Source of the DNA: JAFGLY01 sp041309225
Lineage (GTDB): Bacteria > Myxococcota_A > UBA796 > JAFGLY01
DNA length: 17,356 nt
Assembly: GCA_041309225.1 (NCBI GenBank)
Contig: JBFYZZ010000186.1
Location: 1-17,356, forward strand
Direction: 5' to 3'
In this document: positions 6,714 to 13,061 of the stretch, piece after piece
Position numbering within the stretch: the stretch's first letter is position 1
Layout: each line of letters begins with the position of its first letter
Position numbers and translations under genes: made by a program
Notes under the pieces: generated by a model
The model's database searches: none
The model's input: only the letters and a program-made list of their open reading frames with translations
Told to the model about the DNA's origin: nothing

Positions 6714-6962
6714 TCACTCGCTCCGGATGATCGCTTGGCACCGCAGGTAGTCCTGGGCGATGGCGACGGCGATCGCTGCGTCCGGGTCGATGCCCCACGC
6801 CTTCGCGAGCGCCCGGAGCATGCCCTCCACCCGGTCCGTGAGCCGGACGGTGCGGACGTGCGTCCCGGGCGATGCGGGGGCTACGTTGGGCTTGAGCTGC
6901 TCGGCGACCGGTTCAGGTGCAGGAAGTCGGCGTCGGCTCGGCTGACGGGACTGGAGCCGCAA
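6714..6962 (-). CDS. Ribbon-helix-helix-like DNA-binding protein or C-terminal domain
   Basis: Up to 82 aa. The C-terminal half (HVRTVRLTDRVEGMLRALAK, then AWGIDPDAAIAVAIAQDYLR) has a basic strand followed by two amphipathic helices, as in Arc/CopG-type ribbon-helix-helix proteins that bind DNA as dimers. The N-terminal half is Pro/Arg/Ala-rich and overlaps the end of the HTH frame at 6913. The linker styles of the two frames join well (AEPTPTS, then PAPEPVAEQL), so this may be the second domain of one protein now split by a frameshift near 6925. No separate ribosome-binding site is evident at 6962, which favours the split-gene reading. Confidence 0.45.
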   Translation of the reverse strand: MRLQSRQPSRRRLPAPEPVAEQLKPNVAPASPGTHVRTVRLTDRVEGMLRALAKAWGIDPDAAIAVAIAQDYLRCQAIIRSE

Positions 6963-7280
6963 CGGCGGGCTCTACGGCGACCTTGGCCCGGCGTGGTGGA
7001 GCCGGGATGCCGTGGCGCTGGCGGTAGCCCCACACGTTGGTGACCGTCACCCCCGAGAGCGCGGCGCTCTCGCGTCGGGCAGCATCCCGATCTGGTCGAG
7101 GTACGCGTCCATCTTCGTCCTTCGCGCCTTGCGCTTCTTGCCGACGCGGGTCGCCTCGGGTGCGGGTCCGGGCGCTGTCACGGTTGTAGGCGTGGCGGTG
7201 GCGTCGGGCTGGTCGCGCTGGGCGGCCCGTTCGGCGAGGTGGCGGCTGAGAGCGCTTCTGCCTCTCTTCCTGGGGATCAT
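6913..7280 (-). pseudogene. Helix-turn-helix DNA-binding gene, frameshifted near 7071
   Basis: GGAG lies 5 nt before ATG 7280 (MIPRKRGRSALSRHLAERAA). A basic linker (GKKRKARRTK) leads to MDAYLDQIGMLPDA, where this frame collapses. The adjacent frame carries the natural continuation ESAALSGVTVTNVWGYRQRH, then GIPAPPRRAK. Adding one base between 7072 and 7071 restores LPDAESAALSGVTVTNVWGYR, a helix-turn-helix with a following basic stretch. The frame then ends at 6913, overlapping the ribbon-helix-helix-like frame. The intact product would be about 120 aa, or about 188 aa if joined to that domain. It is either a decaying accessory regulator or a good gene with one base missing from the assembly. 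Confidence 0.55.
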
Positions 7281-7598
7281 GCAGGCTCCGGTCGGCGATC
7301 GGCAGCAGGAGGGAAATCGAGTGCCCGCCTCCCCATAGCCCGTCCGGACCCGGCGTACCGCCTCCGTTGCCGCCCGTCGGACCGCGACGTCCAAGCTCCG
7401 AGCGCTGCTCCGGTCCTGCCCCGGCGACCGGTCGGGTCCTCGAGGCCGGGCACCTTCGCCGCCCGTGCATGGGTCCGCGAGAAGGTAAGGAGAAAGTTCC
7501 CGAATCCTCGCACGAACGACTTGATTGATACGGCGGACGAGAGCATGAATGGCGTGCCCCAACGGCATGAACCCGCCGGGAAGCCAAGGAGAAAGAGC
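7281..7598. other. Intergenic region between divergent genes
   Basis: 318 nt between the minus-strand HTH gene and the plus-strand 7599 gene. It should hold both promoters. GC content dips around 7495-7560 (aaagttcccg, gacttgattgatacgg), just upstream of the 7599 gene. No promoter could be placed with confidence, and no repeat or RNA was seen. The open plus-strand frame through it from 7239 lacks a ribosome-binding site and coding character. Confidence 0.4.
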
Positions 7599-8249
7599 AT
7601 GATCCCCAAGACCACCCACACGCCCGACACCCTCGCCGCCCTGGACAACATCGCGATCCGGGCCCTCTACCGAGAGCTCACGGGAGCCAGGCCCGGCCGC
7701 CGGCCCCGCGACACCCTCGTCGCCGCCATCCTCGAGATCCAGGCCGAGACGCCCGCGGAGCCCGCTGCCACCGACGAGTCCACGAGCACCGCCCACCGCG
7801 ACACCCTGGACCCGGCGAGCGGCCCAGTCCGGCTGGTCGGCTTCGCCTGCGAGGACCCGGAGCCCGCCACCGAGCCCGCCGCCGAGCCCGAGCCGGATCC
7901 CGGTGCCGCCCGCGACGCCAGACTGGAAGGCGATCCCACGACCGCCCCGATCCCCGAGCCCGCCCGGGTCCGGCTCACCGGCTACGGCGCCTACGAGGGC
8001 AGCGAGATGACCTGCCCGCTCCTCACCGTCACCCCGGTCGCAGCCGAGGTCCAGGTGGTGGACGCCCGGATCCGGTTCGACCTCGAGACGGGCCGGGGGA
8101 GGCCGCCTCGGGGCGTTCGCGCCCCGATCAGGGAGCGCCGCTCCGGGTGGCTGGGTTGGCTCGGGCCTTCGAGAGCCAGGTGTCGAACGCGTTGGCGAAC
8201 GCCCGGGTCGCCCGCTCGTCGAACGGCGGCGGCCCGCTGCCCTGGATGA
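7599..8249 (+). CDS. Unknown protein with short helical N-domain and Ala/Pro/Glu-rich middle
   Basis: 216 aa from ATG 7599, preceded by AAGGAGAAAGAGC. Residues 10-50 (LAALDNIAIRALYRELTGAR, then PGRRPRDTLVAAILEIQ) resemble the small N-domains of accessory proteins that pair a 'LYxExxGR' helix with a basic loop and second helix, like SAP/HeH-type nucleic-acid binders; this is a resemblance only. Residues 50-135 are Ala/Pro/Glu-rich and probably disordered. The motif VRLxGx(A/Y) occurs twice (PVRLVGFACE, RVRLTGYGAY). The last 40 codons run antisense into the UPF0178 gene across a hairpin at 8108-8127 and look non-coding, so the natural end may have been earlier. Confidence 0.6.
   Translation: MIPKTTHTPDTLAALDNIAIRALYRELTGARPGRRPRDTLVAAILEIQAETPAEPAATDESTSTAHRDTLDPASGPVRLVGFACEDPEPATEPAAEPEPDPGAARDARLEGDPTTAPIPEPARVRLTGYGAYEGSEMTCPLLTVTPVAAEVQVVDARIRFDLETGRGRPPRGVRAPIRERRSGWLGWLGPSRARCRTRWRTPGSPARRTAAARCPG
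8108..8127 (-). terminator. Hairpin with tetraloop at convergent gene ends
   Basis: TCGGGGCG, TTCG, CGCCCCGA: a perfect 8-bp stem read as a UUCG loop on the plus strand and CGAA on the minus. It abuts the minus-strand stop codon at 8128-8130. No T run follows. Its position favours a terminator for the minus-strand operon, possibly working in both directions. Confidence 0.5.
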
Positions 8250-8643
8250 TCCCCGACTCCCGCGCCTCGACGAGGAAGTCCCGGACGCTCAGGCGCTCCC
8301 GGACGTTCTCGGCGGTCCAGGTCTCGCCGCGTGCGCTCACGGCGGTGACCCCGTGCTCCACGAGTTCGGCGGCGAGCGGCAGGTCGGACGTGATCACGAG
8401 GTCGCCAGCCTGGGCGTGCTGAACCAGCCACGCATCGGCCACGTCGAGGCCCGGCTGGACCTGGACGGTGTGGATCCTGGGGTGGCGCGGCGCCTGGACC
8501 GGCCGGTTGGCCACCAGGGTGACCTCGACCCCGCGCCGTTCGGCAGCCCGGAAGACGATCTCCTTGACCGGACGAGGGCAGCCGTCGCCATCGATCCAGA
8601 CGCGTGGATCCGACCTGAAACCGTCTTCGGGTTGGGGGTTCAT
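8128..8643 (-). CDS. UPF0178/YaiI-YqxD family protein (DUF188, PIN-like)
   Basis: 171 aa from ATG 8643, which has GAGG 9 nt upstream; a GTG two codons earlier is too close to that site. Family features appear in order: VWIDGDGCPRPVKEIVFRAA (usually WVDADACP), VTLVANRPVQ, GLDVADAWLVQHAQAGDLVI, TSDLPLAAELVEHGVTAVSA, RGETWTAENVRERLSVRDFL and FANAFDTWLSK. Acidic residues in the first and third segments are those expected of a PIN-like nuclease fold. Length is slightly above the usual 150-160 because of an N-terminal extension. Biochemical function of the family is not settled. It follows the EEP-family gene by 24 nt, so both probably form one transcript. Confidence 0.9.
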   Translation of the reverse strand: MNPQPEDGFRSDPRVWIDGDGCPRPVKEIVFRAAERRGVEVTLVANRPVQAPRHPRIHTVQVQPGLDVADAWLVQHAQAGDLVITSDLPLAAELVEHGVTAVSARGETWTAENVRERLSVRDFLVEARESGIIQGSGPPPFDERATRAFANAFDTWLSKARANPATRSGAP

Positions 8644-8667
8644 CGCCACGATCCTCGTGAGTCTCTC

Positions 8668-9405
8668 CTACTCGGCTTCAACGACGGGCCCGCCACCGCC
8701 CACCTCGACATCAAGCACCAACATGGCGTGGTCCGACAGCCCCTCCCGCCCGGCGACAACGAGACCATCCACTCGGTCCACATAGTGAGCTCCTTTGGTC
8801 GTGACGTGAGGGGACAGGAGTGCGTGGTCAAGGCGGGACGTCACTCCCGAGGAGCCGGTCCAGCTCCAGGGTCCGGCGGCTACAGGAATCCGCCAGCCGA
8901 GGGTTTGGAGGCGTTGGAGGGCCTCGCTGCCCGGGCCCGGCGGATGGTCGGGGTCGACGTTGAGATCGCCCACCAGGACGGCAGGAGCCGAGAGGAACCT
9001 GCGGGTACCTTCCTCGAACCAGGCCCAATAGGCGCGTACCTCAGCTGGGGTCTTGTACATGGGGACCCGGAGGCCGACGAGGTCCAGCGCAGGATCGAGG
9101 ACCCGGACGTGCAAGCAGTTGGAGGCCGCGTGCGAAGCGGGATCCGGATGCGAGAACACCCCTGCCTGCGCGGGGTACCGCGTGGCTACGAGGACCTGGT
9201 TGTACCCTGCACGCGCGCATGTCATGAAGCGAGCGTTCAGCCCGCCGACCCTCAGGGCCCTGCAGAAGGCGTCGTGGTCGGGCCCAACGACGTACTCGGT
9301 GAGCACGACCAGGCCCGGCCCAAGGGCCAGCAAGGCGGTCGGGAGGGCCTCGGGTACGGGCTTGCGCCGGGTTCTGTGGTTGACGTTCCAGGCGACGATG
9401 CGCAC
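8668..9405 (-). CDS. Endonuclease/exonuclease/phosphatase (EEP) family hydrolase
   Basis: 245 aa from GTG 9405, chosen because GGGAG lies 8 nt upstream and the family's first strand starts directly (RIVAWNVNHR); the frame upstream is Pro/Arg-rich shadow. EEP proteins cut phosphodiester or phosphomonoester bonds using a divalent metal. Visible catalytic elements are Asn7 (AWNV), Glu37 (VVLTEYV), Asp147 and Asn149 (VLVGDLNVDP), SRLDHALLS before the last motif, and Asp225/His226 (LSDHAML), so the active site looks complete. There is no signal peptide, so it is probably cytoplasmic. Substrate may be DNA, RNA or a phosphorylated small molecule. It lies upstream of the UPF0178 gene in the same direction. 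Confidence 0.88.
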   Translation of the reverse strand: MRIVAWNVNHRTRRKPVPEALPTALLALGPGLVVLTEYVVGPDHDAFCRALRVGGLNARFMTCARAGYNQVLVATRYPAQAGVFSHPDPASHAASNCLHVRVLDPALDLVGLRVPMYKTPAEVRAYWAWFEEGTRRFLSAPAVLVGDLNVDPDHPPGPGSEALQRLQTLGWRIPVAAGPWSWTGSSGVTSRLDHALLSPHVTTKGAHYVDRVDGLVVAGREGLSDHAMLVLDVEVGGGGPVVEAE

Positions 9406-9577
9406 GAGCGGGACTCCCGGGGGCGGCGGTGATGCGGGAGGCGTGGCGCATCCCGAGCGCCCGACCTCCACATCGCCCTGGTGTAGCCCGCCCCCGGGCC
9501 CAGTGGAGGGGCCGACGCCGCAGGCTGGGTCCGCCGGTAGTAGAATCCGCTCTGGCTCTCTCCCCCCCGAGGCCGGC

Positions 9578-9682
9578 ATGACCCGACCCTGGAGACCCGA
9601 CCTGGAGATCCGCCATCGCGCGGCGCTGGCCCGCCTGCTCCGAGAGCATGGGGAGGAGGAGGCCGCGGCGAAGGTCGAGTAG
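9578..9682 (+). CDS. Possible 34-aa charged protein
   Basis: GAGG lies 5 nt before ATG 9578 and a TAGAAT element (9541-9546) lies about 30 nt upstream. The product starts MTRPWRPDLEIRHRAALARL and ends in an Arg/Glu/Ala helix (EHGEEEAAAKVE). It is similar in character, not in sequence, to the 70-aa protein at 4731. Divergent from the EEP gene, 172 nt away. Small size makes it uncertain. Confidence 0.4.
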   Translation: MTRPWRPDLEIRHRAALARLLREHGEEEAAAKVE

Positions 9683-9916
9683 CGGCCGACGCCGCGGGGA
9701 GGGGGGCGAGGTGGTCCGAGGTGAGCCGCCTCGCGGACGTCGGGACGGACGCTCCTCGTCGTACGTGACGAGCCCAGGGGCTCGCTCGGCGTGAGCCTCC
9801 TCTGGGGTTGCGGTCCTGTCGCGGCGGTCGGAGGCATTCGGTCGAGGTGAGGCGATCCACGTACGGATCCGGCATCTCCCTCCTGTGGTAGAGTTGAGGG
9901 CGAGGAGGATGCGATC
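9683..9916. other. Intergenic region before the 9917 lipoprotein
   Basis: 234 nt. It contains a 6-bp hairpin (CGAGCC, CAGG, GGCTCG; 9769-9784) that could end the 9578 transcript, and TAGAGT (about 9891-9896) as a candidate -10 element before the lipoprotein. No -35 element is evident, and no coding sequence was seen. Confidence 0.35.
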
Positions 9917-10555
9917 ATGCGCACCCAGGTCATCCTGCTCGCCCTCGTCCTGGCAGGCTGCGGCACCGGCCACGAGGATCCCGACGATGGCGACTGCGCC
10001 GACGGTGAGGACAACGACGGCGACGGATGGGCCGACTGCTACGACGGCGACTGCTTCGGCTCACCCGACTGCGAGGTCCCCGAAGACACGGGCCACCATC
10101 ATCACTGGGACACGACCGACTCCTCACCGTGGGACACCGACTGGCACGACACCAGTTGGTGGATCTCCACCGAGATCAACATCGTCTCCTATGGCGCGGA
10201 CGCCACGAGCTGGATCTACGAGGTCGAGCTCATCGGCTGGGGCTCCCTGGTGACCATCGACATCTACCGGAACGAGGGCGGAGACGTGTGGGAGGAATCT
10301 CACGAGCTCCTGAACATCGAATACGATCCCAACGGCGAGTGGGACCGATGGGGCATCACGCTCCCGATCGTGACCGATCCGATGGACCAGATCGACAGCG
10401 TCAACACGTGGTTCGAGGGCACCGAGGCCATGGAGGCCACGATGACCTGGATGGTCACCGCCTACGACATGGACGGCTACTTCGCCGACTGCGCCGTCTG
10501 GGGGAAGCGAATCGAGTACTACGCTTCCCACGAGTGCTGGGAGGTCGTGTTCTGA
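9917..10555 (+). CDS. Lipoprotein paralogous to the 3007 gene product
   Basis: 212 aa. GAGGAGG precedes ATG 9917 by about 8 nt. The signal peptide is RTQVILLALVLAG|C (lipidated Cys 15). Residues 22-52 contain CADGEDNDGDGWADCYDGDC, an Asp/Asn/Gly/Cys motif common in Myxococcota surface proteins and probably calcium-binding, followed by a His/Asp/Trp-rich linker (GHHHHWDTTD) that could bind metal. The last 115 residues match the C-terminal domain of the 3007 product: IYEVELIGWGSLVTIDI, EYDPNGEWDRWGITLPIV, DQIDSVNT, TMTWMV, DCAVWGKRIEYYASHECWEV. Here the Asp-Ala stalk is replaced by the EDNDGDG module, so the domain moves between different linkers. Function unknown. Confidence 0.85.
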   Translation: MRTQVILLALVLAGCGTGHEDPDDGDCADGEDNDGDGWADCYDGDCFGSPDCEVPEDTGHHHHWDTTDSSPWDTDWHDTSWWISTEINIVSYGADATSWIYEVELIGWGSLVTIDIYRNEGGDVWEESHELLNIEYDPNGEWDRWGITLPIVTDPMDQIDSVNTWFEGTEAMEATMTWMVTAYDMDGYFADCAVWGKRIEYYASHECWEVVF

Positions 10556-10565
10556 CAGTAGACGT

Positions 10566-10814
10566 GGGCCGCGACTCGCGGAAGCCGAGAACCAGGAGTC
10601 GCTCGGCCTCCGCAGCGGACAACGCCACCACGGGCTGGCGGGACAGGGCACCGATGCGCTCGGCCTCGCCCTCCAGTGCGTGCGGCACCGGGAGGGGCCG
10701 AGCCTCGTCCGGATCGGTGACCAGGTTGTACCAGGCCACGGGCTTGTCCGGGCGGGCCAGGAGCCTGCCGCCGAGGAGGCGCAGGGCGGCGCTGGCGTGG
10801 CTGCGTGGGTGCAT
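10566..10814 (-). pseudogene. Sulfatase-like C-terminal remnant
   Basis: A minus-strand frame from 10814 reads ALRLLGGRLLARPDKPVAWY then NLVTDPDEARPL and later LSAAEAERLLVLGFRE. In sulfatases of the alkaline phosphatase superfamily the last 80 residues have just this order: a strand, 'xYNLxxDPxExxxL', then 'LSPExxxRLRALGY'. Nothing of the N-terminal catalytic domain (CxPSR) is present upstream. The frame has lost its natural stop and runs on, antisense, into the end of the 9917 gene. Family call rests on the short motifs only. Confidence 0.45.
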
Positions 10815-11115
10815 CCGGCTGGCGGTGGGAAGGGGGCAGGTCAGATGAACGCCTCATGGGGGGACTGAACGGCCTCTTGGGGTGACGGTCAGGCCGCTTC
10901 AGCGGACGGTGAGGTTCTGGAGGCGGACGAGGCAGGCACGTGGAGAGGTCCTGGAGTGGCACGGTGGCCGGACCGACTCGGGGGGGCGCACCTGGGGCGT
11001 TCCGACGGGTGGGGGTCGGGCCGGGTGGTGGCCAGGAGGCGGTGGATGTGGCGATCAGGGGGTGTGCAGGTGGATTGCCGGCGGTCGCGGCGGGGGCCGC
11101 GGGAAGTGGAGGCCC

Positions 11116-11247
11116 GCGGGCGGCGGAGGCGAGCAGGCCAGCGAGGACGTCGAGGGTGGCCGGCGGGAGGACGACGCAGCGGAGACGGAGTGGGTCACCG
11201 CAGATCGGGCAGGCGGCGCGTTGACGTCCGGTCGGGAACGCGTCCGG
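11116..11247 (-). pseudogene. Possible IS91-like transposase C-terminal zinc-ribbon remnant
   Basis: Directly after the stop of the minus-strand lipoprotein gene a frame reads GRQRAACPICGDPLRLRCVV followed by LPPATLDVLAGLLASAAR. CPxCGxxLRL with a final 'PxxxxxxLAxL' segment is the usual end of IS91-like (zinc-binding HUH) transposases. The HUH catalytic part is absent and the frame then becomes Pro/Arg-rich. 10815-11115 holds nothing else I can support. The match is from remembered motif shape, so moderate confidence at best. Confidence 0.4.
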
Positions 11248-11248
11248 C

Positions 11249-12304
11249 TCACCAGGGGCTGCAATCGAGCGAAACCTGGAGGTTCAGCCAGAGCGCGGGG
11301 TCGACCACGACCGAGTCGTCGGTCTTCCAGTCGACCACGGCGGGCGCCCACCCGGTGTACCCCACCAGGAGGTCCGTGTACCGGGCGGCGAGGAGGTCGG
11401 TGGTCGGCTCGGCCCAGGCGAGCATGACGAGCTCGTCGTCGTCGCAGATCATGCCAGCGACGTGGTCGCCCCAGTTGTATCCGCCCGAGGCGTCCTCGTC
11501 GGTGAAGACGAAGGGCCAGACGACGCCCGTGCCCACGCCCGTCTCCACGTCCCACGCCACCGAGTCCTCGGGCGGCCTCTCCTCCACGGTGATCGACCAC
11601 GGGTCGGTGATGGGGTACGACTCGGCCACGGAACTCCAGTCGTCCATGTCCAGGGCGACGAAGCCCATCTGCGAGGGGTCTCCCTCGATCTCCAGGCCGC
11701 CCCCGATCGTGAGCGGCAGGTTCGCCCAGAGGTTCGCGGCGAGTGGGATCCCGGTCACCGGGTAGAGCGTGGCGTCGGTCCCGAAGCCCGAGGGGCCGGG
11801 CAGAACGGCGTTCCAGCCCTCGACCAGGCCCATCTTCGAGAACTCGGCCGGGATGATGCCTGCCACCCAGGTGGGGATGACCTGACCCACACCCACCCAG
11901 TACTCGATCTCGTCGTGGTGCCGGTCCGCATCGAGATCCTCGTGAAGCCCGGGCAGGTACATGGCGACCTGGAAGCGCGGCCACAGTGTGGGGTTGAGCT
12001 CGACGAGGTCGGTGGAGGGTGGATCGGCCACGGACACGCCCTGGGTGGCCGAGGTCACCATCAACGCCGCGAGAGGGGGGTGGTCGAAGGCCGGCTCGTC
12101 GGGGCCCGGCGAGAACCAGTTGAGGGTGAGCACCGTACTGTCGATGCCGCCCTCGATCTCGAAGATGAGGTCGGCGTCCACGTCGCCGTCGGTGTCCACG
12201 TCGGTGTCGGTGTCGGTGTCCGGGGGTGCGGTGTCGTCCTCTGCGGTGTCGCAGCCGGCGAGAAGCAGGGCAAGAAGCGCAGTCGTCGTGAAGGCGGACG
12301 GCAT
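11249..12304 (-). CDS. Exported 351-aa lipoprotein with Asp-Thr stalk
   Basis: Start ATG 12304 has AAGGAGG 7 nt upstream; the longer upstream frame belongs to a different, broken gene. The signal peptide is PSAFTTTALLALLLAG|C (lipidated Cys about 18), followed by an acidic stalk (DTDTDTDVDTDGDVDAD). The mature part of about 300 residues contains FEIEGGIDSTVLTLNWFSPG, an opening like that of proteins with a beta-sandwich 'small-molecule effect' fold. Further on come YLPGLHEDLDADRHHDEIEY, PLTIGGGLEIEG and CDDDELVMLAWAEP, all beta-prone with acidic loops. Only two cysteines remain after the anchor. A TACACT element about 30 nt before the start may be the -10 box. It faces sulfatase- and transposase-like debris downstream. 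No family recognised. Confidence 0.82.
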   Translation of the reverse strand: MPSAFTTTALLALLLAGCDTAEDDTAPPDTDTDTDVDTDGDVDADLIFEIEGGIDSTVLTLNWFSPGPDEPAFDHPPLAALMVTSATQGVSVADPPSTDLVELNPTLWPRFQVAMYLPGLHEDLDADRHHDEIEYWVGVGQVIPTWVAGIIPAEFSKMGLVEGWNAVLPGPSGFGTDATLYPVTGIPLAANLWANLPLTIGGGLEIEGDPSQMGFVALDMDDWSSVAESYPITDPWSITVEERPPEDSVAWDVETGVGTGVVWPFVFTDEDASGGYNWGDHVAGMICDDDELVMLAWAEPTTDLLAARYTDLLVGYTGWAPAVVDWKTDDSVVVDPALWLNLQVSLDCSPW

Positions 12305-12362
12305 GGGGAGGCCTCCTTCTGGCGGAAGTGTATCCCAGGACAGGATCAGCCGCGCAGCCTGC

Positions 12363-12769
12363 CTACACCGTCGGCTTTCCGAAGTACCGGACCCCCCCCA
12401 AGGCCCACTCCCCGGCCGGTACGAGTCGTCCCGCCCTGACCATCCGCGAGAGCTGGCTGCTGCTGCACCCGAGGGTCCGCATGACTCCCGGGTCGTGAGG
12501 AACCCCGCGGCGTGGATCGCCTCGACGACCTTCTCCAAGCCGCTCGGGGCGTGGCCGGCCAGGAACCGCGGGATTCCCCTGGACACCGCCCGGTGCTGGG
12601 ATCGGACCCTGGTCGCGTCCCCGCATCCTCTGGCACAGCGCGGGTCCATGGCTTGCGCGCTCCACACCCATTCGTCGGTCGTGAGCCCGTCGTCCTCGTC
12701 GTCCGACTCGAACCGTACGGAGGCGGAGTCGCCTCGCTCCACGCCTCGCCTGAAGTGACGAACTGACAC
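12363..12769 (-). pseudogene. DNA-binding (MerR/excisionase-like HTH) gene, frameshifted near 12485
   Basis: From GTG 12769 a frame with good third-position G/C use encodes an acidic N-terminus (RFESDDEDDGLTTDEWVW) and reaches APSGLEKVVEAIHAAGFLTTRE, where it leaves coding sequence. The neighbouring frame gives the missing end: VMRTLGCSSSQLSRMVRAGR, LVPAGEWALGGVRYFGKPTV and stop at 12363. Adding one base near 12485 (GAG-GTC) restores FLTTREVMRTLGCSSSQLSR and a protein of about 135 aa. The restored part reads as a helix-turn-helix ('LGCSSSQLSRMVRAGRL') with a 'GGVRYF' wing, as in excisionase/MerR-type proteins. Start is uncertain. Confidence 0.55.
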
Positions 12770-12804
12770 TTTACATCATCTTGACAAGTGCCTGCATGCA
12801 AGCG

Positions 12805-12827
12805 CGGGGTCGGATCTCCCGACCCCG
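12805..12827 (+). promoter_or_regulatory. Leader hairpin upstream of the 33-aa peptide
   Basis: CGGGGTCGG, ATCTC, CCGACCCCG: a perfect 9-bp stem with a 5-nt loop, ending 31 nt before the ATG at 12859. A consensus -35 hexamer, TTGACA, occurs at 12781-12786, but no matching -10 element is seen at 16-19 nt because the hairpin starts there. It could be a leader structure, a protein-binding site, or a terminator read on the minus strand. Confidence 0.45.
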
Positions 12828-12858
12828 GAGGGCGATGATCGACAGGAAAGATCACGCC

Positions 12859-12960
12859 ATGACCAGACTCTTCGCCCTTTCTCTCACCACTCTCGTCGGG
12901 ATCGTGCTCTCCATGGCCGCCTTCTCGGCCGTCGTGTCCAGTCCCGCACCCTCGGTGTAG
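12859..12960 (+). CDS. 33-aa hydrophobic (membrane or secreted) peptide
   Basis: ATG 12859 to TAG 12960. The product starts MTRLFALSLTTLVGIVLSMA and ends AFSAVVSSPAPSV: a short basic N-terminus, one hydrophobic stretch of about 22 residues, then a small polar tail. This could be a single transmembrane helix or a signal peptide with a possible cleavage at FSA. An AGGAAA lies about 10 nt upstream. A strong 10-bp hairpin begins 13 nt after the stop and another sits in the leader, so the unit looks like a complete small transcript. Codon usage is G/C-rich at third positions. No family is recognised; type I toxin-like peptides, small membrane proteins and leader peptides all remain possible. Confidence 0.55.
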   Translation: MTRLFALSLTTLVGIVLSMAAFSAVVSSPAPSV

Positions 12961-12972
12961 GCCCCTGACTCC

Positions 12973-12996
12973 GGGCCGGGCGAATCCGCCCGGTCC
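12973..12996. terminator. Strong hairpin between convergent genes
   Basis: GGGCCGGGCG, AATC, CGCCCGGTCC: a 10-bp stem with one G-T pair and a tetraloop. It lies 13 nt after the 33-aa gene and 65 nt after the end of the minus-strand permease gene, so it could end both. There is no T run, as is common in high-GC genomes. Confidence 0.6.
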
Positions 12997-13061
12997 TCGG
13001 CATCCGCCAAGCCTCATCGCCTCGAGGCGGTCGTGCCTCGGGTACCGCAGGCCGCCCTCCG

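Noticed and set aside
8353..9432. 359-aa plus-strand frame
   Set aside because: Antisense to the UPF0178 and EEP genes, both with complete family motifs; it is a product of high-GC shadow frames.
10882..11765. Plus-strand frames of 181 and 269 aa
   Set aside because: Low-complexity Gly/Arg/Ser-rich translation opposite the lipoprotein gene and the transposase-like remnant; no ribosome-binding site or motif.
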